DNA of 64,000 nt from Aliivibrio wodanis (GTDB lineage: Bacteria; Pseudomonadota; Gammaproteobacteria; Enterobacterales; Vibrionaceae): the NCBI GenBank assembly GCA_000953695.1, contig LN554846.1, forward strand, positions 1,116,001 through 1,180,000, read 5' to 3'. The notes under the pieces were generated by a model. That model was not told the DNA's origin and ran no database searches. It saw nothing but the letters and a program-made list of their open reading frames with translations. Position 1 is the stretch's first letter. Every line of letters starts with the position of its first letter. Of this stretch, positions 51,848-63,956 are shown piece after piece. The position numbers and the translations under genes are program-made.

Positions 51848-53932
51848 TTACTCTATCACTCTCTTAAAGGGAGGTAATGCATCTAAAAGCGCTTTACCAT
51901 AACGTTTAGTTATAACGCGGCGATCAAGAAGCACAACTCTACCAGAATCTTCTTCTTTACGCAGTAATCGACCTACGGATTGAATTAACTTTTTACTCGC
52001 TTCAGGAATGCTTATCTGCATAAACGGATTACCGCCTCTACTTTCAATATATTCTGAGTGTGCTTCCTCTACAGGAGAGGTTGGAACACCAAATGGAATT
52101 TTGGTTATAATTAAATTAGTTAAGAGGTTACCCGGTAAATCTAACCCTTCAGAAAAGCTCCCTGTCCCAAATAAGATGCTGATTTTATTAGTTTCACAAA
52201 GTTTTTTATGTTTTTTTAGGATTTCTTGTCGAGACTCTTTTCCTTGGATGAGTAAACTCCACCCATGTTTTTTAGTAATCCCCTCTATGCCTTCAGCTAC
52301 TTTATTCATTTGCCAATATGAGGAGAACAATACCAAGCTTGAGGCTTGATCTGCTAAATAGAAAGGAAGCTCTTCTATTAATAAGTCAGTAAAACCTGGA
52401 GCTGATGGTTCCATTGGTAACTTTGGAATAACCAACTGTGCATTTTCTTGATAATTAAATGGAGAAGCTAAAGATAGAAAACGAACGCCATCTTCAGGTT
52501 TCTCTGAAATCCCTGCTTGTCTACAAAAGAATGAGTAACTATTAAGTGCACGCATGGTGGCTGACACAATGACAGCACCTGCCGCTCGGCTCCATAAGTT
52601 TTGATCCAGTTGCCAACCAACTTCTAGTGGAGAGACATTAATTACAACGTCACCTTCTCTATCTTTGCTTTTTTCTAACCAACGAGCGAGTGGGGCACCT
52701 TTATCACTGTTTGGTTTTGCCATTAAGAACCAAACTTGTGCGAGATTTTCTAGTCGTTGTAGATAGAAGCCCATTTCAGCCAATGCAGGCTCTGCCATTC
52801 TTGGTGCTAATTCCCCATCTTTCATGCGTTCAGAGATTAAATCACTAATTTTTGCTAAGGCTTGGTTTGTTTTCGTTGAGATATCTTTTAAATCTTTTGA
52901 TTGTTCGGCTAACCATGTTGGAATTTCCCCATGTTCAAAGCGATAGATGCCATCACTGTTAAAGAGGGTGGGATCGAATTGCTTGCTTAGTTGATTTAAC
53001 GAAGGAATGAGCTCTTGTAAGTTATCATGTAACGTATTTTGAAAACGATTAACGCGTTTTTGATCTGCTAGATTACAAAATTTACTAACAGACTTATTTA
53101 GCGACTCCAACCAAGATGACGTTCCCTTTAAGCTTGCCGCTGCTGATGAATGTTCACGAGCGACATTCGGAAGATGATGAGCTTCATCAAAAATATAGAT
53201 AGTTTGCTCTGGTTCAGAAAGAACGACACCACCACCAAGATCGATATCTGCCATAACAAGACTGTGATTTGCTATAACAACGTCGGCTTTATCAAGATGC
53301 TCACGGGCTTTTTGAAAAGCACAATCACGGTGCATAGGTAACCCGTTATGGCAACTGTATTTATCAGAAACAATACTCTGCCATATAGAAGAGGGAATAG
53401 TGGTAGGCCAACTGTCTATATCTCCATCCCATTTACCTTCGAATAATGCTTTATACATTCTTCTCAAAAGATCTAAATCTTTCTTTTTAGGTTTTTCAGT
53501 GAATAGGGCTGCTTGTTTATCTTCTTCATGGTTAGTTTCAACTAATAAAGCGAGTTTATGGTTACAGCAATAACGTTGTCGGCCTTTCGCAATAATAAAA
53601 GAAAAAGGTAATGGTGAGATACGACGATAAAATGGTAGGTCTTTATGCGCTAGCTGTTCTTGCAGTGCAACCGTTGCAGTCGAAATCACGACTTTTTTAT
53701 TATTTAACTTAGCGAATGGGATGACACTAAGTAGATAAGCGAGTGATTTACCAATCCCAGTACCTGCCTCTGCAACAATCATGCGATGCGTATCACTATA
53801 TTCTCCTGCTAGAGATTTAGTGATTTCTGCTACTAAATAGTTTTGTGCTCGGCGAGGAATAAAGCCGGGTAATTGATCTTGTAGTGTTTTATAGCTCTCT
53901 CGTATGCAATCAGTAACCGCTTTGTTCAGCAT
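51848..53932 (-). CDS. dinG: ATP-dependent DNA helicase DinG
   Basis: The 694-residue XPD-like helicase has Walker A AEAGTGIGKSLAYL, the four iron-sulfur cysteines in the insert (RQRYCCNHKL; YSCHNGLPMHRDCAFQ), the DEAH box IYIFDEAHHLP, and late motifs SVGRLLRKEEDSGRVVLLDR. DinG unwinds 5'-tailed DNA, D-loops and RNA-DNA hybrids. Length is normal for gammaproteobacteria. No LexA box was recognised upstream. Confidence 0.94.
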   Translation of the reverse strand: MLNKAVTDCIRESYKTLQDQLPGFIPRRAQNYLVAEITKSLAGEYSDTHRMIVAEAGTGIGKSLAYLLSVIPFAKLNNKKVVISTATVALQEQLAHKDLPFYRRISPLPFSFIIAKGRQRYCCNHKLALLVETNHEEDKQAALFTEKPKKKDLDLLRRMYKALFEGKWDGDIDSWPTTIPSSIWQSIVSDKYSCHNGLPMHRDCAFQKAREHLDKADVVIANHSLVMADIDLGGGVVLSEPEQTIYIFDEAHHLPNVAREHSSAAASLKGTSSWLESLNKSVSKFCNLADQKRVNRFQNTLHDNLQELIPSLNQLSKQFDPTLFNSDGIYRFEHGEIPTWLAEQSKDLKDISTKTNQALAKISDLISERMKDGELAPRMAEPALAEMGFYLQRLENLAQVWFLMAKPNSDKGAPLARWLEKSKDREGDVVINVSPLEVGWQLDQNLWSRAAGAVIVSATMRALNSYSFFCRQAGISEKPEDGVRFLSLASPFNYQENAQLVIPKLPMEPSAPGFTDLLIEELPFYLADQASSLVLFSSYWQMNKVAEGIEGITKKHGWSLLIQGKESRQEILKKHKKLCETNKISILFGTGSFSEGLDLPGNLLTNLIITKIPFGVPTSPVEEAHSEYIESRGGNPFMQISIPEASKKLIQSVGRLLRKEEDSGRVVLLDRRVITKRYGKALLDALPPFKRVIE

Positions 53933-54302
53933 GATTTAACTCTAGTAATATAAGAAAATCCATTATAGCACGCTACCTTGAGTGTGATCTTCTGCAAAGA
54001 ATGGATTCTTATGTAATTAAATCGGGATGTAGGTCACGAAAATAGAATGAACTAAGATGAAATATCTAAATGTTAATTTTTAGATGGAGTTAAAGTTCTG
54101 TATTGTTGTGATTTTAAGTCATTTATTCTTATTTATTGCTTTATAGATGGAATTAATAGATTGATATTCTTTTTTACTGCGAAATAATTCTTTACATATT
54201 GTTTCATTTCCATGTTCGAACCGTGTCTCATTTATGGTTATTTATGGTTAAGTCTTTGGTTTTGTTGGTTTTATGTTTTTTTATGAATCTTTTTGTTAGC
54301 CG

Positions 54303-54332
54303 TTGACATGTGAGTCAAGATTTTGCAAAGTA
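54303..54332 (+). promoter_or_regulatory. Promoter of porin gene 1
   Basis: TTGACA (54303-54308) and AAAGTA (54327-54332) are 18 bp apart, the same hexamers and spacing as upstream of the second porin gene. It would give a 5' leader of about 120 nt. The 370 bp upstream, back to dinG, are AT-rich and hold no gene. Confidence 0.75.
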
Positions 54333-54410
54333 GCACTCGAAATTTAGAAACATTGATTAATCACACAGTTAGATGTGCTGGTCGATGTCAAAGAAATTAT
54401 ATAAATACAT

Positions 54411-54475
54411 GGAACCGGAAAACGGATTTCCAAATCTTTTAAGAAAAGGCAGTGGATTATTATGAAAAAGACTCT
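54411..54475 (+). promoter_or_regulatory. Conserved porin 5' leader, copy 1
   Basis: The last 51 nt before the start codon and the first codons are nearly identical to 56518-56584 in front of the second porin. The segment includes the near-palindrome GGAAAACGGATTTCC and the ribosome site region AAAAGGCAGTGG. Shared post-transcriptional control of both porins is a plausible reason. Confidence 0.7.
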
Positions 54476-55403
54476 AGTAGCGTTATCAGTATTAGCAGCA
54501 TCAGCTGGTTCAGCACAAGCATTTGAACTATACAACCAAGATGGTGTTACAGTTGACATGGGCGGCGACATTGAAGTTGTTTACCTACAGGGTACTGCTG
54601 ACGGTGACGATTTACACCAAGATATCCAAGACGCAGATGTTAAGTTTGATGTTCGTTACGCTGTAAATGATGATCTACAATTTGGTGGTTTCTTTGAGCT
54701 TCAAGATACTGGTTCAAACATGGGTGATGCATATGTAGCACTTTACTCTGATTCTATGGGTTCAATTAAAGTTGGTCGTACTTGTACAGCACTTGATGAT
54801 GCGGGTATCGGTTCAGATTACCAATTTGGTATCACGACATTCTTCAGTGGTTCAGATATGTTCTGTAGTGATGAAGTTATTCGTTGGGACCTTGATAAAG
54901 AAAGCTTCTACGCAACAGTTGCTCTTGCTCAAGATAAAACAGGTACAGATGCTGATTATGCAGAAGGTTCTTCTGATGTTGGTACAGATGCAACTTACTT
55001 TGATGCTCGTGTTGGTTACCGTGTAGCTGATTTTGATTTTACAGTTCTAGGTGGTTCTGGTGAAACTGATGCTAAAAACACTGAAACACTTTTAGGCGCA
55101 GAAGCTCGCTTCAATGGTGTTGAAAACCTAGGTTTAGCTGCTGCAGTTTACACTCTAGATAACGAAGCAGTTAAAACAACTACTTTTGGTCTTTCTGCTA
55201 CTTACCAACTTGAGAAAGTTGCTCTAGCAACAGGTATCAGCTTATCTTCTGATGATGTTGATGCAAATGATGACATCAACGCTTGGTACCTAAATGCAGG
55301 TTACCCAATTGCTCCAAACACAACAGCTTATGCTGAAGTTGGTGGCAATAGTGAAGATAACAGCCAAACTGGCGTTGCTGTAGGTGTTAAAGCATCATTC
55401 TAA
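54462..55403 (+). CDS. Outer-membrane porin 1
   Basis: The 313-residue protein has a signal peptide MKKTLVALSVLAASAGSAQA and then a beta-barrel pattern of alternating strands (VTVDMGGDIEVVYLQG; LQFGGFFELQDTG; SMGSIKVGRTCTALDDAGIG) ending in VAVGVKASF with a terminal Phe, the barrel-insertion signal. It is a general diffusion porin of the Vibrio/Photobacterium OmpU/OmpL kind; two Cys residues (in GRTCTAL and DMFCSDE) are unusual for a porin and may form a loop disulfide. Confidence 0.9.
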   Translation: MKKTLVALSVLAASAGSAQAFELYNQDGVTVDMGGDIEVVYLQGTADGDDLHQDIQDADVKFDVRYAVNDDLQFGGFFELQDTGSNMGDAYVALYSDSMGSIKVGRTCTALDDAGIGSDYQFGITTFFSGSDMFCSDEVIRWDLDKESFYATVALAQDKTGTDADYAEGSSDVGTDATYFDARVGYRVADFDFTVLGGSGETDAKNTETLLGAEARFNGVENLGLAAAVYTLDNEAVKTTTFGLSATYQLEKVALATGISLSSDDVDANDDINAWYLNAGYPIAPNTTAYAEVGGNSEDNSQTGVAVGVKASF

Positions 55404-55428
55404 TCTTAGTTAATTAAGATATAATTGA

Positions 55429-55456
55429 ACCACCCTTATATAGGGTGGTTTTTTTT
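55429..55456 (+). terminator. Terminator of porin gene 1
   Basis: ACCACCCT (55429-55436) pairs with AGGGTGGT (55442-55449) and runs into eight T residues. Confidence 0.92.
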
Positions 55457-55481
55457 AGCTATTATATTTAAGGAACAGATA

Positions 55482-56102
55482 ATGAAAGGAAAGGTTGTTT
55501 TATTAGGGCTGCTATTTGCATCATCACTACAAGCGGCAACAATAACACCCAAAAAAGGGATAGAGATTCTTTTTGTCGATGGGGTTAAAGTAGAAGAAAA
55601 GCGAGAAAAAATTACTTTAGATGCTAAAACTACACAATTAATGTTGAGATATAGTAAGCAAGTAGGTAATGGTAATACTAAGAAAATTTTTGATTCTGCT
55701 CCATTTATTATCACAATTAATGTTCCAGATAGCGATCTCACTGTTAATGCGCCAAAAGTTTATAGTTATGAAAAAGCAAAGAGAGAGTTTAAAACTGCAC
55801 CTGAGTGGTTAATTACTGATAACAAAGATAATGAAATTAATTATAGACAAGAAAAATTAAAGCCAAACGACGGTTTTATGCCTTATTACGATCTTGAAGT
55901 GATGCTTGAAAAGTACAACCAAGATAAGGGTATTATTTTTGGTTCTTCTTCTGCGTTAGTAACAGCATCTAAGTCGACAGAAAAAGGCAATAATTCAGAA
56001 AATGCTAAGCTTTCAAACCTAAGTCAGCTTCAATCTCTTTACCTAAAAACAAATAAAGAAGAGCGTAAAGCCTTTCAAAAGTGGATCATAGATCACAATT
56101 AA
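55482..56102 (+). CDS. DUF2057 family periplasmic protein (YccT-like)
   Basis: The 206-residue protein has a signal peptide MKGKVVLLGLLFASSLQAA and the DUF2057 pattern (ITPKKGIEILFVDGVKVEEK; PFIITINVPDSDLTVNAPK; SYEKAKREFKTAPEWLI). Members are exported proteins of unclear role, linked in enterics to curli or envelope control. ATG 55482 follows AAGGA; an in-frame Met 19 codons upstream lies in the previous terminator. Confidence 0.82.
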   Translation: MKGKVVLLGLLFASSLQAATITPKKGIEILFVDGVKVEEKREKITLDAKTTQLMLRYSKQVGNGNTKKIFDSAPFIITINVPDSDLTVNAPKVYSYEKAKREFKTAPEWLITDNKDNEINYRQEKLKPNDGFMPYYDLEVMLEKYNQDKGIIFGSSSALVTASKSTEKGNNSENAKLSNLSQLQSLYLKTNKEERKAFQKWIIDHN

Positions 56103-56140
56103 TTTTATTACAGATCTGATTATTAGCTTAATATATTAAT

Positions 56141-56180
56141 AGCTAAGTGATTTTTTAAAGAATTGCTTAGCTTTTTTTTG
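56141..56180 (+). terminator. Terminator of the DUF2057 gene
   Basis: AGCTAAG (56141-56147) pairs with CTTAGCT (56166-56172), followed by eight T residues. The loop is 18 nt and AT-rich. Confidence 0.8.
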
Positions 56181-56422
56181 TGTGTATTAAAGTAAAATAC
56201 AGCAGATATCAAATAACGCCCCAACAAGAATACTTTTACCTTTTTTTATACTGAGAGTGCTTTCCGAAAAAGGGTTTTTCGATCTTTTTCTGTTGCTTGC
56301 ACTGTTTTGTTTTATATTTATTTATATTTATCCGCGTGATCTGTGTCTCAAATTTACGCCGTACCTTATAACTTGTTGTATTAGAACTCTTTATTATTTT
56401 TTACTTTCCTTGACTTTCTCCG

Positions 56423-56452
56423 TTGACATCAAGATAAATCTTGAGCAAAGTA
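56423..56452 (+). promoter_or_regulatory. Promoter of porin gene 2
   Basis: TTGACA (56423-56428), 18-bp spacer, AAAGTA (56447-56452). The spacer holds the palindrome TCAAGAT-AA-ATCTTGA, which is not in the other porin promoter and could be an operator. Confidence 0.75.
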
Positions 56453-56517
56453 TGCTCCAGATTTAAAGACATCACGAGTTGCACAATAAGATGTGGCCGT
56501 AATGGAATATAAAATAG

Positions 56518-56584
56518 GGAACCGGAAATCGGATTTCCAAATCTTTCTAAGAAAAGGCAGTGGATTTATTATGAAAAAGACTCT
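56518..56584 (+). promoter_or_regulatory. Conserved porin 5' leader, copy 2
   Basis: Matches 54411-54475 at all but a few positions. The inverted repeat is perfect here: GGAAAT-CGG-ATTTCC (56524-56538). The match continues into the first five codons of the signal peptide. Confidence 0.7.
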
Positions 56585-57596
56585 TATAGCACTTGCAATC
56601 GCAAGTATTTCAACTTCAGCATTTGCTGTTCAAACTAGCAGCCAAAACAGCAAAAATGAAGATATGTTTGCATTTGACTCTATGCATAAAGATCAATTTT
56701 CAGTATCTGGTTCTGTTGGCGCTGGTGGTTACTACGACACTGGTACTAAAGCATTTTATGATGATTGGGCTACTGGCCTAACTCTAGCAGTTAACTACCG
56801 TAACAATCGTATCGTTGGTTACTTTGAAACAGACCTTATGTTGAACTACACAACAGACAGTGCAACTAAGCATGCATCTTCTACAGAGAAGAACTCTGGA
56901 CCAGCAACAGACGTAGATAAAGCTTGGTTAGGTTTTGATACTGGTTACGGTATTGCATCTTTTGGTTGGGAAAATGATACAGCCTTAGATAAAGTTGACG
57001 GCGCTGGCGACAACACATACGAGTTCGGTGCTTCTGCAGGTGATGCGTCAGATGCATTTAACGTACTTAAGTTCCAAGGTGCTACAAGCGGTTTTGCATA
57101 CGGTGTGTCTTACTTTGAAACTGATGATGACCACAGTGCTGGTGATAAAGGCTTCAATGGTTATGTAGGTGTTGAGCAAGAAATCTACAACCTTTATGTA
57201 GGTTACGAAACTCGTGATGCTGCTGATTACAGTGTAATTTCTGTATCTGGTAACGTGAAATTTGGTGACGTTAAATTAGGTGCTAACGTATGGTCTGATA
57301 ACGGCGACAAAGGTGACCTAACAGGTACAAATGCTACTGATAAGACAGATGTAGGTTACTACCTATCTGTGGGTTATGCATTAAACGAAGAGCTAACTTT
57401 AGCCGCGGGTTATGCAGCTAATACAGTAGAAGAAAATAATGCAAGCGACCTTGATCGTTCTTACATGAACGTTGCAGCTATGTACACAATGGCTAAAAAC
57501 ATGGACATGGGTATCGACGTACGTCAAGATCTAGACATGGGCGAAGGCAACGAGGAAGAAACTTACGTATTCGCAGCAGCGTACTACTACTTCTAA
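56571..57596 (+). CDS. Outer-membrane porin 2
   Basis: The 341-residue protein has a signal peptide MKKTLIALAIASISTSAFAV and a barrel of alternating strands (FSVSGSVGAGGYYDTG; NNRIVGYFETDLMLNY; VKLGANVWSDNG), ending VFAAAYYYF with the terminal Phe needed for barrel assembly. It is distinct in sequence from porin 1 past the signal peptide. The start is 56571 rather than the upstream frame Met at 56493, which would place the conserved leader inside the coding region. Confidence 0.88.
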   Translation: MKKTLIALAIASISTSAFAVQTSSQNSKNEDMFAFDSMHKDQFSVSGSVGAGGYYDTGTKAFYDDWATGLTLAVNYRNNRIVGYFETDLMLNYTTDSATKHASSTEKNSGPATDVDKAWLGFDTGYGIASFGWENDTALDKVDGAGDNTYEFGASAGDASDAFNVLKFQGATSGFAYGVSYFETDDDHSAGDKGFNGYVGVEQEIYNLYVGYETRDAADYSVISVSGNVKFGDVKLGANVWSDNGDKGDLTGTNATDKTDVGYYLSVGYALNEELTLAAGYAANTVEENNASDLDRSYMNVAAMYTMAKNMDMGIDVRQDLDMGEGNEEETYVFAAAYYYF

Positions 57597-57626
57597 TCTC
57601 TTGATTTAAAGTAAGCTGAATTATTA

Positions 57627-57653
57627 AGCCAGTCATAACGACTGGCTTTTTTT
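57627..57653 (+). terminator. Terminator of porin gene 2
   Basis: AGCCAGTC (57627-57634) pairs with GACTGGCT (57640-57647) and is followed by seven T residues. Confidence 0.93.
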
Positions 57654-57737
57654 CGTCTGAATAAAAATAAAATATTAGAGTATTTATTAAACTTTTCACT
57701 GCATTAAAACTTTCTTTAAAAAAAATGATCTTTTTTG

Positions 57738-57765
57738 TTGAAATAAAACCACAGTTTGATAATGT
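57738..57765 (+). promoter_or_regulatory. Probable promoter of the his operon
   Basis: TTGAAA (57738-57743) and TAATGT (57760-57765) are 16 bp apart, about 50 bp before the leader peptide. Placement is by eye and moderately certain. Confidence 0.45.
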
Positions 57766-57814
57766 GTTTACAAGGTTAAAAACAAAATCAATTTGTTACT
57801 AAAGGTTTATAATT

Positions 57815-57862
57815 ATGCGTATTCAAGGTCTGAACATTCATCACCACCATCATCCTGAGTAG
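57815..57862 (+). CDS. hisL: his operon leader peptide
   Basis: The 15-residue peptide MRIQGLNIHHHHHPE contains five consecutive His codons, the sensor of charged tRNA-His. AAAGG at 57801-57805 is the ribosome site. When His is scarce the ribosome stalls on the His codons and the downstream antiterminator forms; when it is plentiful the terminator at 57930 forms. Confidence 0.95.
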   Translation: MRIQGLNIHHHHHPE

Positions 57863-57929
57863 TCTTTCGGGAGGATATGCATATCCGGGAAGGCAATTAG
57901 AATTTCCTTCCGGTGAATACAATTTCAAA

Positions 57930-57962
57930 CCCTCGGAAGGTAAAACTTCTGAGGGTTTTTTC
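57930..57962 (+). terminator. his attenuator
   Basis: CCCTCGGAAG (57930-57939) pairs with CTTCTGAGGG (57946-57955) and is followed by seven T residues. Upstream segments CGGGAGGATATGCATATCCG and GGAAGGCAATTAGAATTTCC provide the alternative pairings of an amino-acid attenuator. Confidence 0.92.
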
Positions 57963-58036
57963 GTTTTATGACCAAATAATTGAGCAATTGATAGTTAACA
58001 ACAAATTTAGAATTACATTTTTACAAGGAAGAAATT

Positions 58037-58933
58037 ATGTCAGCACAACGTCTACGCATCGCGATTCAAAAGAAAGGCCGTTTATCTAAAGAGTGCCAAG
58101 AGCTATTCAAACGCTGTGGCATGAAATTTAATATCTCAGGCGAGCGCTTAGTGGTTCATTCTGAAAATATGCCAATTGATTTATTGTTAGTTCGTGATGA
58201 TGATATACCAAGCCTAATCATGGATGGTGTGGTTGATTTAGGTGTGATTGGTGAAAACGAATTAGAAGAAGTGCGTTTAGAGCGTAAAGCGTTGGGTGAG
58301 CCTTCAGCATTTACTACGCTACGTCGCTTAGATTTTGGTGGTTGTCGTTTATCTATCGCTATCGATAAAGATGAAACCTACAACGGCCCACAAGATCTTG
58401 CAGGTAAACGTATCGCAACGACTTACCCACAACTACTTAAAAGCTTTATGGATGAGCAAAATATCCCATTCTCTACTTGTATTCTAAACGGCTCTGTTGA
58501 AGTTGCCCCACGTGCAGGCCTTTCTGATGCAATTGCCGATTTAGTATCAACAGGCGCAACGCTTGAAGCAAATGGCTTAAAAGAAGCTGAAGTGATTTTC
58601 CGCTCTAAAGCAACGCTAATTCAACGTGAAGGCGAGTTCGATGCAGATAAAGCAGCACTAATTGAAAAGCTACTGACACGCATGCAAGGTTGTATTCAAG
58701 CCAAAGAATCTAAATACATCATGCTACACGCGCCAACAGATAAGCTAGAAGCGATTAAATCATTACTGCCAGGTGCTGAAGACCCAACGGTACTTCCTCT
58801 ATCAAGTGATGGTGCAAAAGTAGCGGTTCACCTAGTAAGTACTGAAAATCTATTCTGGGAAACAATGGAGCAACTAAAAGCACTGGGTGCGAGCTCTATT
58901 CTTGTATTGCCAATTGAGAAGATGATGGAGTAA
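58037..58933 (+). CDS. hisG: ATP phosphoribosyltransferase
   Basis: HisG makes phosphoribosyl-ATP from ATP and PRPP, the first and feedback-inhibited step of histidine synthesis. The 298-residue long-form enzyme begins [20 protein letters not shown] and has the catalytic part with [31 protein letters not shown] (PRPP loop) and a C-terminal ACT-like regulatory domain ([20 protein letters not shown]). First structural gene after the attenuator, with AAGGAAG upstream. Confidence 0.98.
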   Translation: MSAQRLRIAIQKKGRLSKECQELFKRCGMKFNISGERLVVHSENMPIDLLLVRDDDIPSLIMDGVVDLGVIGENELEEVRLERKALGEPSAFTTLRRLDFGGCRLSIAIDKDETYNGPQDLAGKRIATTYPQLLKSFMDEQNIPFSTCILNGSVEVAPRAGLSDAIADLVSTGATLEANGLKEAEVIFRSKATLIQREGEFDADKAALIEKLLTRMQGCIQAKESKYIMLHAPTDKLEAIKSLLPGAEDPTVLPLSSDGAKVAVHLVSTENLFWETMEQLKALGASSILVLPIEKMME

Positions 58934-58938
58934 CCATT

Positions 58939-60258
58939 ATGAAAACCCTAGTTTGGCAATCACTTAGTGACTCACAGCAAGATACTGTCTTACAACGTCC
59001 TGCTATTACCGAAGGTGCAAATATTACCGCAGCGGTAACTAGCGTGATTAATACCGTAAAACAAGACGGTGATGCTGGTGTGTTAGCGTTGACTGAAAAG
59101 TTTGATGGTGTGAAACCTGAATCAATTCGAGTTTCTAAATCAGAGATTGATGCGGCAAGTGAACGTTTATCTGAAGAGATGAAAGCGGCGCTACAACAAG
59201 CGTATAGTAATATCTCTAAATTTCACAAAGCTCAAAAACCGCAACCAATTAAAGTAGAAACACAGCCAGGTGTGGTGTGTGAACAAATCACGATGCCGAT
59301 CAACAAAGTCGGTTTGTATATTCCAGGTGGCAGTGCACCATTGCCTTCAACGGTATTAATGTTAGGTATTCCTGCTCAAATCGCGGGTTGTCATAAAGTG
59401 GTTCTATGTTCACCACCACCAATTGCAGATGAAATTTTATACGTTGCAAAACTATGTAAAATTGATGAAGTGTATAACATTGGTGGCGCTCAAGCGGTTG
59501 CGGCTATGGCTTACGGCACAAAATCCGTGTCTAAAGTTGATAAGATCTTTGGCCCTGGTAATGCGTACGTAACGGAAGCAAAACGCCAAGTATCCAATGA
59601 CTTCCGTGGTGCGGCGATCGACATGCCTGCTGGCCCATCTGAAGTGTTAGTTATTGCAGATGAAACGGCAGATCCAGACTTCATTGCTGCGGATCTTTTA
59701 AGCCAAGCTGAACACGGTCCTGATTCACAAGTGGTTCTTGTTACTCCATCTCCGATCATCGCTGATCAAGTGGCCGATGCAGTAGAGAAACAGCTAAAAG
59801 AACTGACTCGTGCTGACATTGCACGCCAAGCGCTAGGTTCAAGTTTATTGATTATTGCAGAGTCTCTAACTCAGTGTGTTTCAATATCAAACTTTTATGG
59901 CCCTGAGCACTTAATTGTTCAAACTAAAAATCCACGTGAATTGCTGCCGCTTCTTGATAATGCAGGTTCAATCTTTTTAGGGGATTACTCACCAGAATCA
60001 GCAGGGGATTACGCTTCAGGCACCAATCATGTACTACCAACCTATGGTTATACAAAAACTTACTCAAGCTTAGGTTTGGCTGATTTTTCTAAACGCATGA
60101 CAGTACAAGAACTCACTGCGGATGGTTTAAAAGGATTAGCGCCTACAGTGGTAACAATGGCGGATGCAGAAGGACTTGATGCACACAAACGAGCGGTTAC
60201 AATCAGAATTGAAAAATTAGCTAAGTTAGAAGCTAATCAGCTAGATACGAATCAATAG
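58939..60258 (+). CDS. hisD: Histidinol dehydrogenase
   Basis: HisD oxidises histidinol to histidine in two NAD-dependent steps. The 439-residue enzyme shows [63 protein letters not shown] and the zinc and catalytic His region GPEHLIVQ and [10 protein letters not shown]. It lies 5 bp after hisG in the same operon. Confidence 0.98.
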   Translation: MKTLVWQSLSDSQQDTVLQRPAITEGANITAAVTSVINTVKQDGDAGVLALTEKFDGVKPESIRVSKSEIDAASERLSEEMKAALQQAYSNISKFHKAQKPQPIKVETQPGVVCEQITMPINKVGLYIPGGSAPLPSTVLMLGIPAQIAGCHKVVLCSPPPIADEILYVAKLCKIDEVYNIGGAQAVAAMAYGTKSVSKVDKIFGPGNAYVTEAKRQVSNDFRGAAIDMPAGPSEVLVIADETADPDFIAADLLSQAEHGPDSQVVLVTPSPIIADQVADAVEKQLKELTRADIARQALGSSLLIIAESLTQCVSISNFYGPEHLIVQTKNPRELLPLLDNAGSIFLGDYSPESAGDYASGTNHVLPTYGYTKTYSSLGLADFSKRMTVQELTADGLKGLAPTVVTMADAEGLDAHKRAVTIRIEKLAKLEANQLDTNQ

Positions 60259-61308
<1,050 letters not shown>

Positions 61309-61314
61309 TTTTAT

Positions 61315-61341
61315 CCCCAAGCTTAGGAATAAGGCTTGGGG
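61315..61341 (+). other. Intercistronic hairpin between hisC and hisB
   Basis: CCCCAAGC (61315-61322) pairs with GCTTGGGG (61334-61341) around an 11-nt loop. No T tract follows, so it is more likely an RNA processing or stability element than a terminator. Confidence 0.6.
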
Positions 61342-61382
61342 CTTATCAAGAATAAAATTAGAAAAATTAAAAGGACGTTCCT

Positions 61383-62456
61383 GTGAGTAAACAACAAAAG
61401 ATTTTATTTATCGACCGCGATGGCACCTTAATTGTTGAGCCACCTGTCGATTTTCAAGTAGACCGTTTAGATAAGCTAAAGTTTGAACCTTTGGTTATCC
61501 CATCTCTACTTTCTCTTCAAGACGCGGGTTATCGTTTAGTGATGGTAACCAACCAAGATGGTTTAGGGACAGATAGCTACCCACAAGATGAGTTCGATGC
61601 GCCACACAATATGATGATGGAGTTTTTTGAATCTCAAGGCGTTAAGTTTGATGATGTTCTTATCTGTCCTCACTTTGAAGAAGATAACTGCTCATGCCGC
61701 AAACCTAAATTGGGCATGGTAAAAGAGTATCTTCAAGGTGGAAAAGTCGATTTTCAACACTCAGTAGTCATTGGTGATCGCCAAACGGATCTTCAACTAG
61801 CTGAGAACATGGCAATTCGCGGTATTCAATATCACCCTGAGACAATGAATTGGCCTGCGATCTTAAAAGATCTGACCGTAAATGCACGTACTGCAGAAGT
61901 GATCCGCACAACTAAAGAAACGGACATTAAAGTGTTTGTGAATTTGGATGAGCAGGGTGGAAATGAGATCACTACGGGTCTTGGTTTCTTTGATCACATG
62001 CTTGATCAAATTGCTACGCACGGTGGCTTCCAAATGAAGATCAATGTAGAGGGTGACTTACACATTGATGATCACCACACCATTGAAGATACGGCTCTAG
62101 CACTAGGTGAAGCGTTAAAAGAAGCATTGGGTGATAAGCGTGGTATTGGTCGTTTTGGTTTTAGCCTACCAATGGATGAGTGTTTAGCGCAGTGTGCGTT
62201 GGATTTATCTGGCCGTCCATATCTGAAATTTGATGCGGAATTTAGTCGTGATCAAGTGGGGGATTTATCAACAGAAATGGTGGTCCACTTCTTCCGTTCA
62301 TTAACGGATACCCTTGCTTGTACATTACACCTTTCTTCTGCCGGTCATAATGATCACCACATTATTGAAAGCCTATTTAAAGCGTTTGGTCGTACATTAC
62401 GCCAAGCGATTAAAGTGGAAGGTAATGAACTGCCAAGCTCAAAAGGCGTATTGTAG
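61383..62456 (+). CDS. hisB: Bifunctional histidinol-phosphatase / imidazoleglycerol-phosphate dehydratase
   Basis: The 357-residue fusion has an N-terminal HAD phosphatase ([23 protein letters not shown], zinc Cys cluster [22 protein letters not shown]) and a C-terminal dehydratase with the metal-binding HHT motif region ([20 protein letters not shown]) and [14 protein letters not shown]. This fused form is typical of gammaproteobacteria. The start is a GTG at 61383 preceded by AAGGA (61371-61375). Confidence 0.97.
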   Translation: MSKQQKILFIDRDGTLIVEPPVDFQVDRLDKLKFEPLVIPSLLSLQDAGYRLVMVTNQDGLGTDSYPQDEFDAPHNMMMEFFESQGVKFDDVLICPHFEEDNCSCRKPKLGMVKEYLQGGKVDFQHSVVIGDRQTDLQLAENMAIRGIQYHPETMNWPAILKDLTVNARTAEVIRTTKETDIKVFVNLDEQGGNEITTGLGFFDHMLDQIATHGGFQMKINVEGDLHIDDHHTIEDTALALGEALKEALGDKRGIGRFGFSLPMDECLAQCALDLSGRPYLKFDAEFSRDQVGDLSTEMVVHFFRSLTDTLACTLHLSSAGHNDHHIIESLFKAFGRTLRQAIKVEGNELPSSKGVL

Positions 62457-62464
62457 GAGTGACT

Positions 62465-63079
62465 ATGACAAAGCAAAATGTCGTTATTATTGATACAGGC
62501 TGTTCTAACGTATCGTCAGTGAGATTTGCTATTGAGCGTTTAGGTTATGACGTTACGATAAGCAGAGATCCACAAGTGGTATTAGCGGCAGGTAAGCTGT
62601 TTTTACCGGGCGTTGGCACAGCAAGCGAAGCGATGAAGAACTTGGCTGAACGTGATCTTATTGAGTTGGTTAAGCAAGTTGAAAAACCGCTATTGGGTAT
62701 CTGTTTAGGTATGCAACTGCTTGGTAAACTCTCTGAAGAGAAAGGTCAAAAGGCAGATCAAATTGTGGATTGCTTAGGCTTATGTGATGGTGAAGTTCGT
62801 AAGCTTCAAACAGGTGACTTACCACTGCCTCACATGGGGTGGAACACAATTAAACCCGTTGAAGGTAACCCACTGTTTAAAGACATTCCAGAGAACAGTT
62901 ACTTTTACTTTGTACACAGCTTTGGCATGCAAGTGGGTGATTACACCATTGCTTCTTGTGACTATGGACAACCGTTTACCGCCGCATTACAAGTCGGTAA
63001 TTATTACGGTGTTCAGTTTCACCCAGAGCGTTCAAGTCAAGTAGGTTCAAAGCTTATTCAGAACTTTTTGGAGCTATAG
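62465..63079 (+). CDS. hisH: Imidazole glycerol phosphate synthase glutamine amidotransferase subunit
   Basis: HisH supplies ammonia from glutamine to HisF. The 204-residue class I amidotransferase has the oxyanion segment [11 protein letters not shown], the nucleophile in [12 protein letters not shown], and [11 protein letters not shown] with the His-Glu pair. ATG 62465 is preferred over the GTG at 62459 because TAGGAG (62454-62459) is the ribosome site. Confidence 0.97.
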   Translation: MTKQNVVIIDTGCSNVSSVRFAIERLGYDVTISRDPQVVLAAGKLFLPGVGTASEAMKNLAERDLIELVKQVEKPLLGICLGMQLLGKLSEEKGQKADQIVDCLGLCDGEVRKLQTGDLPLPHMGWNTIKPVEGNPLFKDIPENSYFYFVHSFGMQVGDYTIASCDYGQPFTAALQVGNYYGVQFHPERSSQVGSKLIQNFLEL

Positions 63080-63956
<877 letters not shown>

